Source of the DNA: Caulobacterales bacterium | GTDB lineage: Bacteria > Pseudomonadota > Alphaproteobacteria > Caulobacterales > Caulobacteraceae | Direction: 5' to 3' | NCBI GenBank assembly: GCA_947474395.1 | Contig: CANJID010000007.1 | Span: forward strand, 18,661 to 82,660 | DNA length: 64,000 bases | Part shown: positions 16,442 through 25,241 of the stretch, piece by piece | Layout: each line of letters starts with the position of its first letter | Numbering within the stretch: the stretch's first letter is position 1 | Translations under genes and position numbers: made by a program | The notes under the pieces: generated by a model | Databases searched by the model: none | Told to the model about the DNA's origin: nothing | Seen by the model: the letters and a program-made list of their open reading frames with translations, nothing else

Positions 16442-17767
16442 ATGCGTGTTGACGCGGGCAGGCAGGCCTTAAGGAGGGCCGATACCTTGGTGGCTTGTGT
16501 GCGTGGATTGACCGCGATCGCCGCGGTTTGCCTGCTGGCCGGCTCGGCGCAGGCGCAGCAGGCCGGCCTGTCCGAACAGGTGGCCGCGACCGTCAACAAT
16601 GAGGTGATCTCCTCCTACGACCTGCGCCAGCGCATTCGGCTGCTGGTCGCGACCTCCGGCGTGCAGGCCACGCCCGAGAACGTCCAGGAGATTCAGACCG
16701 AGGCCCTGCGTGGCCTGGTGGACGAGCATCTCCAGGTGCAGGAAATCCGCGCCGTGGAAGCCCGCCAGGGCGGCGGGCAAAGCCTGCTGCCCGACGACAA
16801 GGAAATCGATGAGGAGATCAAGCAGGTCGCCCAGTCGAACAACCTGAGCGCCGAGCAGTTCACCGCCCAGCTCCGCGGCTCGAATATCGACGTCACGACC
16901 CTGAAGGACCAGCTCCGCGCCGAGATCGGCTGGCGGCGCTACATCGGCGCGCGCTTCGGCGGGCGGATCACCATCTCCGAGGACCAGGTCAACGCCTCGC
17001 AACGGCGGATCAACGCCGAGTCCTCCAAGCCCCAGTACCTGGTCTCTGAGATCTTCATCGACGCCCAGCGGGTCGGGGGCCAGCAGGCCGCCGTCGATGG
17101 CGCCCAGCGGCTGATCAACACCCTGCAGCAGGGCACGCCCATCGCCGGCGTCGCCCGGCAGTTCTCCGACGCCCCGACCGCGGCCAACGGCGGCGACGCC
17201 GGCTGGCTGGTCTCGGGCACCATGCAGCCCTACCTGGAGCAGGCCCTGGAGCAGATGCGTCCGGGCCAGCTCCCCAAACTGGTCGAGGCCCCCGACGGGG
17301 TCTACATCCTGGTCCTGCGCGACAAGCGGGCCGGCACCGGCGCCACCATGGTCGACCTGAAGCAGGCCGCAATCCGCCTGGCGGCCGAGCCCACCCCCGA
17401 GCAGCTCGCCAGCGCCCAGGCCCAGCTCACGGCCCTGCGCGCCAAGATCAATGGCTGCGCCGCCGTCGAGACCGAGTCCGCCAAGGTGGAGGGCGTGGTC
17501 GCCGGCGATCTGGGCGAAGCCGACCAGAACGACCTCTCGCCGGAGTTCCGGCAGGTGGTCGACGGCCTGCAGATCGGCCAGATCAGCACCCCGGTGCGCA
17601 CCCGGGCGGGGCTGCACCTGATCGCCCTGTGCAGCCGGCGCGTCGCCGCCGCCAACGCGCCCTCGCGCGACGACATCCAGAGCCTGCTGCAAAACCAGGA
17701 ACTGCAGATGATCGCCCGCCGCGAGCTCCGCAACCTGCGCAATTCGGCGAACGTCGCGGTCCGGTGA
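16442..17767 (+). CDS. surA: Periplasmic peptidyl-prolyl isomerase/chaperone SurA
   Basis: A 441-residue secreted chaperone of outer-membrane proteins. After a signal peptide ending about residue 39 (LLAGSAQAQQ), the SurA N domain contains VAATVNNEVISSYDLRQR, which is diagnostic. A first parvulin-like domain lies at about 200-300 (QFSDAPTAANGGDAGWL) and a second, more degenerate one at about 335-430 (GDLGEADQNDLSPEF). Its stop overlaps the GTG start of pdxA. The gene follows lptD by 3 nt. The start could also be a downstream GTG (VACVRGL), which would shorten the n-region. Confidence 0.93.
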   Translation: MRVDAGRQALRRADTLVACVRGLTAIAAVCLLAGSAQAQQAGLSEQVAATVNNEVISSYDLRQRIRLLVATSGVQATPENVQEIQTEALRGLVDEHLQVQEIRAVEARQGGGQSLLPDDKEIDEEIKQVAQSNNLSAEQFTAQLRGSNIDVTTLKDQLRAEIGWRRYIGARFGGRITISEDQVNASQRRINAESSKPQYLVSEIFIDAQRVGGQQAAVDGAQRLINTLQQGTPIAGVARQFSDAPTAANGGDAGWLVSGTMQPYLEQALEQMRPGQLPKLVEAPDGVYILVLRDKRAGTGATMVDLKQAAIRLAAEPTPEQLASAQAQLTALRAKINGCAAVETESAKVEGVVAGDLGEADQNDLSPEFRQVVDGLQIGQISTPVRTRAGLHLIALCSRRVAAANAPSRDDIQSLLQNQELQMIARRELRNLRNSANVAVR

Positions 17768-18804
17768 CCGCCCCGGGGGCAACCCGGCGTCCCCTCGCCC
17801 TCAGCCTCGGAGACCCGGCCGGGATCGGGCCCGAGATCGTGGTCAAGGCCTGGAGTGAACTCCGCGCCGGCGGCCCGCCCTTCGTCGTCGTCGGCGACCA
17901 TGACGCCCTGGCGGCGGGCTCCAACAGGGGCGCGGTTCCCCTGCGCCGGGTCGGCGCCCCTGCCGACGCCCTCGATGTCTTCCGCGACGCCATCCCCGTC
18001 CTGGACCTGCCCCTGTCGGCGCCCGTGGTCGCGGGCAAGCCGTCGCCCCTCTACGCCGGCGCGGTGGTGCGCTGGATCGAGACCGGGGTGGGGCTGGCGC
18101 TATCCGGCGCGGTCTCCGGCCTCGTCACGGCCCCCATCGCCAAGGCCCCGCTCTACGAAGCCGGCTTCGGCTTTCCGGGACATACCGAGTTCCTGGCCGA
18201 GCTGACCGCGGGAGCCGCCATGCCCGGCCCCCGCGGTCCGGTGATGATGCTGACCGCCCGGGATCTGCGCACGGTGCTGGTAACCATCCACATCCCGCTC
18301 TCCGCCGTGTTCGGCCAGCTTTCCATCGAGCGGATCGCCGAGGTGGGCCGCGTGACCGCCTATGCCCTGCGCCAGGATTTCGGCATCGCCAATCCCCGCC
18401 TGGCGCTGGCGGGTCTGAACCCCCACGCCGGTGAAGGCGGGGCGATCGGGCGCGAGGAGCTGGACATCATCTATCCGGCGGCGGTGAAGCTGCGCGCGGA
18501 AGGGATCGACTGCTCGAACCCCAAGCCCGCCGACACCCTGTTCCACGACGAGGCGCGGCGCGCCTACGACGCTGTGATCTGCCTCTATCACGACCAGGCC
18601 CTGATCCCGGTGAAGACCCTGGATTTCTGGGGCGGGGTGAACGTGACCCTGGGCCTGCCGATCGTGCGCACCTCTCCGGACCACGGGGTGGGCTACGACA
18701 TCGCCGGGCGCGGCGTCGCCCGCGCCGACAGCCTGATCGCGGCGATTCTGATGGCCCAGGACATCGCCGCCCGCCGAGGGGCCGCGCAGCCCAAGGCCGC
18801 ATGA
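17764..18804 (+). CDS. pdxA: 4-hydroxythreonine-4-phosphate dehydrogenase
   Basis: A 346-residue enzyme of the DXP-dependent vitamin B6 pathway. It oxidises 4-phosphohydroxy-L-threonine with NAD, using a divalent metal. PdxA motifs are visible: LSLGDPAGIGPEI at the N terminus, GHTEFLAEL, GLNPHAGEGG, CLYHDQALIPVKT (metal-binding His) and TSPDHGVGYDIAG near the C terminus. The GTG start at 17764 overlaps the surA stop (GTGA), and the gene end overlaps rsmA (ATGA). The surA-pdxA-rsmA order is well conserved in proteobacteria. Confidence 0.95.
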   Translation: MTAPGATRRPLALSLGDPAGIGPEIVVKAWSELRAGGPPFVVVGDHDALAAGSNRGAVPLRRVGAPADALDVFRDAIPVLDLPLSAPVVAGKPSPLYAGAVVRWIETGVGLALSGAVSGLVTAPIAKAPLYEAGFGFPGHTEFLAELTAGAAMPGPRGPVMMLTARDLRTVLVTIHIPLSAVFGQLSIERIAEVGRVTAYALRQDFGIANPRLALAGLNPHAGEGGAIGREELDIIYPAAVKLRAEGIDCSNPKPADTLFHDEARRAYDAVICLYHDQALIPVKTLDFWGGVNVTLGLPIVRTSPDHGVGYDIAGRGVARADSLIAAILMAQDIAARRGAAQPKAA

Positions 18805-19634
18805 ACCTTTCCGACCTGCCGTCCCTGCGCGAGAGCCTGACCGCGCAAGGCCTTCTGGCCAATAAGGGTTTCGGCCAGCACTTCCTCCTGGACCTGAACA
18901 TCACCCGCAAGATCGCCCGCCTCGCCGGGCCGCTCGAGGATGTCGCGGTAATCGAGGTGGGGCCCGGCCCCGGCGGCCTGACCCGCGCCCTGCTGGAGAC
19001 CGGCGCGGCCCATGTGATCGCCGTGGAGAAGGACCGCCGCTTCGTCCCCCTGCTCGCAGAGCTGGGCGAGGCTGCGGAAGGCCGCCTGACCGTGATCGAG
19101 GGCGACGCCCTGGCCGTGGACGAGGCCGCCCTCTTGGCCGCCCATGCGCCGGGCCGCCCGGTACGGATCGTCGCCAACCTGCCCTACAACGTCGCCACGC
19201 CGCTCCTGATCAAGTGGCTGACGGGCCAGACCGCCATCGCCTCCATGACCCTGATGTTCCAGAAGGAGGTGGGGATCCGCATCGCCGCCCGCCCCGGCGA
19301 CGACGCCTACGGGCGCCTGGCCGTCATAACCCAGGCGGTGGCCGACGCCTCCATCATCATGACCCTGCCCGGCCGCGCCTTCACCCCCCCGCCCAAGGTG
19401 GAGTCCGCCGTGGTGCAGATCGTCCCGCGAGCGAACCGCCCCGCCCCTGCCCTGCTGGCTGCCCTGGAGCGCGTCACCGGGGCCGCCTTCGGCCAGCGCC
19501 GCAAGATGCTGCGCTCCAGCCTCAAGACCCTGGGCGGCGAGGCCCTGTGCCTTTCCGTCGGCCTCGACCCCAGCGCCCGGGCCGAGGTGATCCCGGTGGA
19601 AGGGTTCTTAGCGCTTGCCGAGGCGGTGCTGTGA
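18801..19634 (+). CDS. rsmA: 16S rRNA dimethyladenosine transferase (A1518/A1519)
   Basis: A 277-residue KsgA-type methyltransferase that dimethylates two adjacent adenosines near the 3' end of 16S rRNA during small-subunit maturation. NKGFGQHFLLDLNI is the family N-terminal signature. The SAM site is EVGPGPGGLTRALL and the catalytic motif is NLPYNVATPL, with a basic C-terminal domain. It is coupled by 4-nt overlaps to pdxA upstream and to the NTF2-like gene downstream. Confidence 0.96.
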   Translation: MNLSDLPSLRESLTAQGLLANKGFGQHFLLDLNITRKIARLAGPLEDVAVIEVGPGPGGLTRALLETGAAHVIAVEKDRRFVPLLAELGEAAEGRLTVIEGDALAVDEAALLAAHAPGRPVRIVANLPYNVATPLLIKWLTGQTAIASMTLMFQKEVGIRIAARPGDDAYGRLAVITQAVADASIIMTLPGRAFTPPPKVESAVVQIVPRANRPAPALLAALERVTGAAFGQRRKMLRSSLKTLGGEALCLSVGLDPSARAEVIPVEGFLALAEAVL

Positions 19635-20026
19635 CTGCCCCCGAGGACGCCATCCGCGCCCGGCGCAAGCTGACCAACAAGCTGATCGCCGCCCACGACG
19701 CCGCCCGCCTGCGGCCCTTCCTCGACCCGAAGATCAACCTGATCAGCGGCGACGGCGCCCTGATCGTCGGACTGGAGCCGGTGCTCGCCGCCTATGCCGC
19801 CAGCTTCCGCGAGCCGGGCTTCGTCAGCTTCGTGCGCACCACCGAGACGGTGATCCTGGACCTGGCCGGCGATCGCGCCGCCGAGACCGGCCGCTGGCTC
19901 GGGACCTGGAAGCCGCCCGCCACCCACACGCACCTGTCGGGGACCTACATGGCCGCCTGGCGCAAGGTGGTCGGCCAGTGGGTGATCGAGTCCGAGCTCT
20001 ATATGACCCTGGGCGAGGGGAGCTGA
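19631..20026 (+). CDS. NTF2-like fold protein (DUF4440/SnoaL type)
   Basis: A 131-residue protein with the alpha+beta pattern of NTF2-like domains: an N-terminal helix (LTNKLIAAHDAARLRPFLDP), then strands around INLISGDGALIVGLEPVL, SFVRTTETVIL and GTYMAAWRKVVGQW. Such proteins bind small ligands or act as isomerases; no specific role can be assigned. The GTG start overlaps the rsmA stop (GTGA), so translation is coupled. It is the last gene of the lptFG-lptD-surA-pdxA-rsmA run and converges on the autotransporter gene 24 nt away. Confidence 0.75.
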   Translation: MTAPEDAIRARRKLTNKLIAAHDAARLRPFLDPKINLISGDGALIVGLEPVLAAYAASFREPGFVSFVRTTETVILDLAGDRAAETGRWLGTWKPPATHTHLSGTYMAAWRKVVGQWVIESELYMTLGEGS

Positions 20027-20050
20027 CCGCTCCCCTCTCGAGGGCCCCGC

Positions 20051-22585
20051 TCAGAACGCCTTCGAGAGGCCGATGGTGACCTGACCGGCGGCCCTGGCGC
20101 CGGTGTCGCGGGCCTGCACCGCCGCCCGCCAGCCGAAGCCGCCCCATTCGCCTTCCAGGGCGAACTGGCCGCTGACGAAGTTCTTGTCTCCGCCGATCAG
20201 CCGGATGGTCTGGGCCGAGCCCGCGACCGAGGCGAGGCTGACCAGGGCGTTCTTGTCCCCGCTTTCCTTCGCCGCGGTGTAGGCGATCCGGAGCGAGGGC
20301 CGAACGTGCCCGGCGTCGCCGAACGTCGCCTCGAAGCCGATCGAGGCCTCGGTGCGCTTCAGCTTGCTATCGGGGATCTGTCCGTTGCCGAGCGCGGCTC
20401 CGTGCTCGGTGTAGGCGTCCAGGCCAACGTCGTTGTACAGGACCTCGACGAAGGGACCGAAGCGGGTGGGACCGAACTTCATGGCGTAGCCGGCTTCGCC
20501 GTCGACGGACAGGACCGAGCCGTCCGCGTCGCCCCGCGCGATCAGGCCGTAAGCGGAGGGCCGGCGCACGCGCAGGTCCAGGCTGGAGTAGCCCACGGAC
20601 CCCTGGACATAGAGGCCCGAGGCGCCGAACCAGCCGCCGTAGCCGCTCGCGCCGAAACTGCGGCCGTTCATCCGGAACAGGGAGTTCTTGTCGCCCTCAT
20701 AGAAGTTGCTCGCGAAGGACACGCCGTAGCGGACCGCGCTGGTCCCGCCTTCGACGCCCGCCGCCAGTCCGCCGCCTTCCACCGAGCCCATGTTCGGCAG
20801 GGACGAGGCCTGGTTGTAGGAACCCTGGGCCCAGGCGCGCATACCCGAGATGTCGGCCCCGGCGAAGCGGGCCCGGCGGGCCGTCGCCAGGTTCTGCAGG
20901 CTCGTCGTGACCGGAGCAGAGCCCATCTGGGCGCCCACGACCCGCGCGCCCGAGATGGCGTAGGGCGCGGCCTCCTTCAGGAAGGCCAGGGCGCGCGGGT
21001 CGATGTAGGTCGGCAGGGTCAGGCGGTAGACCAGGATGACGTTGTCGTTGTCCCCCGTTCCGGCCGTGGCGCTGCTGAGGGCGGCGTTGGCGTCGATCAC
21101 CCCAGCCGCGTCGATGTCGTGCGAGACGAAATCGTTGTCGTTGCCGATCAGCAGGAAGAAGTCCTGCGGATGGTCTTCCTCCAGCACCGGGACAAGGCCC
21201 ATGGCCTCCCACTTCTCCGACAGGGTGTACTGGGTCGAGGGGGCGGTCAGGGTGTTTATCCCGAACTTCCCGAGCTGGGCGGCGTTGAGCATGTTCACCA
21301 GCTCGACCTGCTGGACCGGGGTGATCGTCGGGGTCAGGGCGCCCGAGCCGTTGCCCACCGCCGTGGTGGAGATCGGCGTCGGGCTGGTCCCGGTCGAGAA
21401 GGCCGTGCCGGCGATGTTGGTCGCCCCGGCGGTGTCCACCAGCAGGACGCTCTTGAAGGCGATGGCGTTGGCGTTGCCGTTGGTGCCGCGCCCGTTGCCG
21501 TCCCGCGACAGCACCAGGAACTGGGTGTTGTTCAGGGCCAGGACCTCCGACTGGGCGGCGGTGGCGCTGGCCGCGCCCGTCCCCGTGAGGCTGTTGTTAT
21601 AGACCGGCAGCTGCAGCACATATTCGGAGATCGGCGCGGTCGGGGTCTTGTTGGTCGAGATGTCGTAGACCAGGACGCGGGTGTTGTTACGGCGGACCGC
21701 CACGTTGGTGGGGTTGTCCTGCAAAGTCGCGCTCTGCAGCACGGCGAACAGGCGCGTGCCGTCCGGAGAAACCGAGACCCCTTCCATGCCCTGGTTGGAG
21801 CGGCGTCCCGTCGAGCCCGCGACCAGGGGCGAGTCATTGGCGCCGTTGAAATTGATCGCCCCGTTCACGCGCGGCAGCAGGTCGGGGTTGGCCTGGATGG
21901 CGCCGATCTGCCTGCCCGTCTTGTCGAAGTAGTAGATCGCCGCGCCATACTCGTCGCCGACGTAGAAACTGCCGTCGCCCAGGAAACTGACCGCCTCGGC
22001 GTCGATGGCGATCTTGCCCGCGCCGGCGTCGCCCGCAGGCGGGGTCGGATAGGAGATGCCGTCCCGCACGATCACGCCGGTCTGCGGATCGCGGCCGGTG
22101 AAGAGCGCGCCGGTGGCGTCGCGGAGCAGGAACCCGCCGGACTGGGTCAGCTTGGCCTGCTGGGTCGAGGCGGCGACAGCGCTGGAGCCCGTGTAGGGGT
22201 TCAGGGCGAAGGTGAACTGGTTCAGGCGGGCGGCGAAGTTGGTGGTGGTGAAGCCGCCGATGTTGTTCGGGCCACGATCCGGCAGAGTGAAGATCGTGCC
22301 CGTGTAGGAGCCGTCGGCCAGGCGCCGCCAGCTGCTGAGGTCCATGGCCATGCCCGAGAAGGAGCCCAGGGTCTCGCCGTTGAAGTCGTGCAGGTCAGCC
22401 GCCAGCCTCGCCGTGCCGACGAGCCCCTGGTTGACGAAGGTCGTACCGTTCAGGGTCACCGAGGTGGAGCCGGGGACGGCGATGTAGTTGGGGGCGTTGT
22501 AGGCGATGGAGTCGGCCGCGGCGGCGCCAGCGGCGAAGAGCGCCAGGCCGGCTGCGGCCGTGGCGAGAAGGTGGTGGCGCGACAT
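20051..22585 (-). CDS. Phytase-like esterase domain protein with C-terminal autotransporter barrel
   Basis: An 844-residue predicted type V secreted protein. MSRHHLLATAAAGLALFAAG is a signal peptide. Residues about 40-540 form a phytase-like/esterase-like propeller domain (MDLSSWRRL, TLPDRGPNN, GDGSFYVGDEYGAAIYYFD, EKWEAMGLVPVLEE, GNDNDFVSHD). The last ~260 residues show alternating strands and end in a terminal Phe (TIGLSKAF), as in autotransporter barrels. Surface display or release of a phosphate- or ester-releasing enzyme is inferred, without a known substrate. ATG 22585 follows GGGGGATATCC. The gene is monocistronic, between convergent and same-strand neighbours. Confidence 0.85.
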   Translation of the reverse strand: MSRHHLLATAAAGLALFAAGAAAADSIAYNAPNYIAVPGSTSVTLNGTTFVNQGLVGTARLAADLHDFNGETLGSFSGMAMDLSSWRRLADGSYTGTIFTLPDRGPNNIGGFTTTNFAARLNQFTFALNPYTGSSAVAASTQQAKLTQSGGFLLRDATGALFTGRDPQTGVIVRDGISYPTPPAGDAGAGKIAIDAEAVSFLGDGSFYVGDEYGAAIYYFDKTGRQIGAIQANPDLLPRVNGAINFNGANDSPLVAGSTGRRSNQGMEGVSVSPDGTRLFAVLQSATLQDNPTNVAVRRNNTRVLVYDISTNKTPTAPISEYVLQLPVYNNSLTGTGAASATAAQSEVLALNNTQFLVLSRDGNGRGTNGNANAIAFKSVLLVDTAGATNIAGTAFSTGTSPTPISTTAVGNGSGALTPTITPVQQVELVNMLNAAQLGKFGINTLTAPSTQYTLSEKWEAMGLVPVLEEDHPQDFFLLIGNDNDFVSHDIDAAGVIDANAALSSATAGTGDNDNVILVYRLTLPTYIDPRALAFLKEAAPYAISGARVVGAQMGSAPVTTSLQNLATARRARFAGADISGMRAWAQGSYNQASSLPNMGSVEGGGLAAGVEGGTSAVRYGVSFASNFYEGDKNSLFRMNGRSFGASGYGGWFGASGLYVQGSVGYSSLDLRVRRPSAYGLIARGDADGSVLSVDGEAGYAMKFGPTRFGPFVEVLYNDVGLDAYTEHGAALGNGQIPDSKLKRTEASIGFEATFGDAGHVRPSLRIAYTAAKESGDKNALVSLASVAGSAQTIRLIGGDKNFVSGQFALEGEWGGFGWRAAVQARDTGARAAGQVTIGLSKAF

Positions 22586-22596
22586 GGATATCCCCC

Positions 22597-22610
22597 GTTC
22601 GGTACTGAAC
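22597..22610 (-). promoter_or_regulatory. Imperfect palindrome just upstream of the autotransporter start
   Basis: GTTCGGTACTGAAC on the plus strand is a 14-bp palindrome with one mismatched pair, about 12-25 nt before the ATG and next to the GGGGG ribosome-binding site. It could be an operator or a leader hairpin that affects access to the ribosome-binding site. No regulator can be named, and it could be chance. Confidence 0.25.
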
Positions 22611-22672
22611 AAGGGGCCGTAGCCGCCGCATGTGACGGCTAAGCTAGGGATTGGCGACAGTTTTGTGGGGGC

Positions 22673-23314
22673 CTAGATCGGCTCGTCCAGCAGCCGCTGA
22701 ACCACCTCGTTCAGCCAGGGATTGCGCAGGCGCCGGTCCCGTTCGGCGCGGTAGATGTAGGTCAGCTCGGCATAGACCCGCTCGAAGTCGTCGTTGACCA
22801 GCACGTAGTCGTACTCGTTCCAGCGGGCGATCTCGGCCTTGGCGCGAGCGAGGCGCCGCTCGATCACCTCCGCCGAATCCTGGGCGCGGGCGAACAGGCG
22901 CTTGCGCAGCTCGGCCATGGAGGGCGGCAGGACATAGACCCGCAGCACGTCCTCGGCGCCGGCCGCCCAGATCTGGCGGGCGCCCTGCCAGTCGATGTCG
23001 AACAGGATGTCGCGTCCGGCCTCCAGCGCGGCCATGACCGGAGCGCGAGGGGTGCCGTAGCGGTTGTCGTGCACCTCGGCCCATTCGAGGAAGGCGTCCT
23101 CGGCGATCTTGGCGTCGAATTCGGCCCGGTCGATGAAATGGTAGTCGCGCCCGTCCACCTCGCCGGGGCGCGGCGGCCGGGTGGTGCAGGAGACCGAGAG
23201 GTCGATCCCCTGGTGGTCCTCCAACAGGCGCCGTCCCAGGGAGCTCTTGCCGGCCCCCGAGGGGCTGGAGATCACCAGCATCAGGCCGCGGCGGTGCTCG
23301 CGCTCATTCGACAT
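22673..23314 (-). CDS. gmk: Guanylate kinase
   Basis: A 213-residue P-loop kinase that phosphorylates GMP to GDP. The P-loop SSPSGAGKSSL is at about residues 17-27, and the GMP-binding segment includes SCTTRPPRPGEVDGRDYHF, with the expected Arg and Tyr/Phe residues. Length is normal. It overlaps the end of the YicC gene by 11 nt, so it is the last gene of the fabF-mltG-yicC-gmk run; yicC-gmk pairing is common in bacteria. Confidence 0.96.
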   Translation of the reverse strand: MSNEREHRRGLMLVISSPSGAGKSSLGRRLLEDHQGIDLSVSCTTRPPRPGEVDGRDYHFIDRAEFDAKIAEDAFLEWAEVHDNRYGTPRAPVMAALEAGRDILFDIDWQGARQIWAAGAEDVLRVYVLPPSMAELRKRLFARAQDSAEVIERRLARAKAEIARWNEYDYVLVNDDFERVYAELTYIYRAERDRRLRNPWLNEVVQRLLDEPI

Positions 23315-24188
23315 TCTGCACCTGCTCGCGGAACTGCTCGATCACCGCCTTCAGCTCCAGCCCCGTGGTGGTCAGGTCCGCCGCCGCCGACTTGGAGCAC
23401 AGGGTGTTGGCCTCCCGCATGAACTCCTGGGACAGGAAGTCGAGGCGGCGGCCCGCGGCGCCCTCCCCCGTCGCCAGGGTGCGGGCCGAGGCCACGTGGG
23501 CGGTCAGGCGGTCCAGCTCCTCGCGCACGTCCGCCTTGCCGGCCAGCATGGCGGCCTCCTGCACGATCCGCTCCTCCATGCCCGCGGTCTCGCCCATCAG
23601 CTCGGCCATCCGCTTGGAGAAGCGCTCCTTCAGGGCCGGGCCCTGAGCCGTGGCCTGGGTTTCGGCGGTGGCCACCAGGGTCTCTATCCGGTCCACCTGG
23701 CCCATCAGGACGGGGGCGAGGGCCGTACCCTCCTCCCCTCGCGCCAGCTTCAGCGCGTCAAGCGCCGCCAGGATGGAGGCGCTCATGGCGGCTTCGAGGG
23801 CGGCGCGGGCCTCCGGGTCGGCCGCGTCGTCGGCGACCTCCATCACGCCGCGCAGGGCCAGGAGGCCGTCGAAGCTGGGCTTGGCCGCGTCGCCCGCGGC
23901 CACATAAGGGCGCGAGGCGGCGATCAGCCGTTCAAGCTGGTCGGTGTTGAGGCGGACAGCGGCGCCGCTCTCGGCCTGGCGGGCGGACAGGCCCACATTG
24001 ATCTGGCCCCGCTGAAAGCGCGCCTGGGCCCCCTCGCGCACCACCCTGTCCAGGGCTTCGAACCCCGGCGGGCCGCGGAAGCGGGCCTCCAGGTTGCGGC
24101 CGTTGACCGATCGGGCCTCCACGGCCCAGGTCCACAGTCCCAGCGCGCCTTCGCGGCGCGCAAATCCGGTCATTCCCGAAAGTGCCAT
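23304..24188 (-). CDS. YicC family protein (putative endoribonuclease)
   Basis: A 294-residue protein with the YicC N-terminal signature LSGMTGFAR and the SVNGRNLEARFR segment, then the DUF1732 C-terminal region (RRLDFLSQEFMREANTLCSK, ending LELKAVIEQFREQVQNVE). YicC of E. coli is reported to act as a ribonuclease; the role here is inferred from family. ATG 24188 begins the signature. The stop overlaps gmk by 11 nt, and the start lies 10 nt after mltG. Confidence 0.92.
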   Translation of the reverse strand: MALSGMTGFARREGALGLWTWAVEARSVNGRNLEARFRGPPGFEALDRVVREGAQARFQRGQINVGLSARQAESGAAVRLNTDQLERLIAASRPYVAAGDAAKPSFDGLLALRGVMEVADDAADPEARAALEAAMSASILAALDALKLARGEEGTALAPVLMGQVDRIETLVATAETQATAQGPALKERFSKRMAELMGETAGMEERIVQEAAMLAGKADVREELDRLTAHVASARTLATGEGAAGRRLDFLSQEFMREANTLCSKSAAADLTTTGLELKAVIEQFREQVQNVE

Positions 24189-24198
24189 GACTTGGCTT

Positions 24199-25233
24199 CT
24201 AGCGGGCGGGAGCGCTTGGGGGAACCGCCGGCTTCGCGGCCTTCCGCTCACGCTCGACCTGGCGCCAGTGCGCGACGTTGGTCTCGTGCTCCTCGTAGGT
24301 CTCGGCGAAGACGTGGCCGCCCGAGCCATCGGCGACGAAGTAGAGGTCCCGCGTGGAGGGCGGGTCAAGCACGGCGGCCAGCGACGCCCTGCCCGGATTG
24401 CCGATCGGCGTCGGGGGTAGGCCGGGGTTCAGATAGGTGTTGTAGGGCCCGTCCGCGCTCAGCTCGGACTGCAGCAGGCCCCGGCCGAGGGGCTCGCCGC
24501 CGCTGACGCCGTAGACGATGGTCGGGTCGGCCTGCAGGGGCATGCCCCGGCGCAGGCGGTTGATGTAGACCGCGGCCACCTTGGGCCGCTCCGACGCCAG
24601 GGCCGTTTCCTTCTCGACGATGGAAGCGAGCGTCACCGCCTGGTCCGGGGTCTCGAACGGCAGGTCGGGCTTGCGCTTGGCCCAGAGCTGGGCGAGCAGG
24701 CGATCGCGGGCGCCGGTCATGCGCTCCAGCACCGCCCCCCGGTCGTCGCCGCGGGTCACCTCATAGGTCTCGGGCAGCAGGGCGCCCTCCGGCGGGGTGG
24801 GCGCCGAGCCGGTCAGGATATCGGACTTGGAGAGGATGTCGGCGGCCTGCTGCGAGGTCAGGCCCTCGGCGATGGTGATGTGGTGGTGGACGATGTCCCC
24901 GGACTTGATCTTGGCCACGATCCGCGACAGCGAGGCGCGGCTGGGGAAGGCGTATTCCCCCGCCTTCAACCCCCGCGCCGAGCCGGACAGCTGGGCCGCG
25001 GCGAGGAAGAAGGCCGAGGAGCGCACCACGCCCCCCCGCTCCAGCGCGCCGGCGATCTCGGAAAGCCCGGCGCCCTTCCTCAGGATGACGTTGGTTTCGG
25101 CGCCCTTGCGCGCCGCAGGACCCGGGGCGTTGTAGAGCCAGGCGCCCGCGAGAATGCCGACGAGGACGATGGCGAGGAGGGTGGTCAGCCCGCTTGCGAG
25201 CCCTGCCAGCCAGCGCCTCGGCCCCGCGAACAT
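24199..25233 (-). CDS. mltG: Endolytic murein transglycosylase MltG
   Basis: A 344-residue inner-membrane protein (YceG family) that cleaves nascent glycan strands. A single transmembrane helix is near residues 12-34 (LTTLLAIVLVGILAGAWL). A LysM-like subdomain (ILRKGAGLSEIAGALERGG) is followed by the catalytic domain with ASIVEKETA, whose Glu is the likely catalytic residue, and NTYLNPGLPPTPIGNPG near the end. A GTG at 25245 that overlaps the fabF stop (GTGA) is an alternative start adding four residues; ATG 25233 was kept. Its position after fabF is common in proteobacteria. Confidence 0.92.
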   Translation of the reverse strand: MFAGPRRWLAGLASGLTTLLAIVLVGILAGAWLYNAPGPAARKGAETNVILRKGAGLSEIAGALERGGVVRSSAFFLAAAQLSGSARGLKAGEYAFPSRASLSRIVAKIKSGDIVHHHITIAEGLTSQQAADILSKSDILTGSAPTPPEGALLPETYEVTRGDDRGAVLERMTGARDRLLAQLWAKRKPDLPFETPDQAVTLASIVEKETALASERPKVAAVYINRLRRGMPLQADPTIVYGVSGGEPLGRGLLQSELSADGPYNTYLNPGLPPTPIGNPGRASLAAVLDPPSTRDLYFVADGSGGHVFAETYEEHETNVAHWRQVERERKAAKPAVPPSAPAR

Positions 25234-25241
25234 CGCCGACG

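Noticed and set aside
20306..22642. A 778-codon plus-strand open frame opposite the autotransporter gene
   Set aside because: Repetitive antisense composition with no family match; the opposite strand has a signal peptide, family motifs and a barrel terminus.
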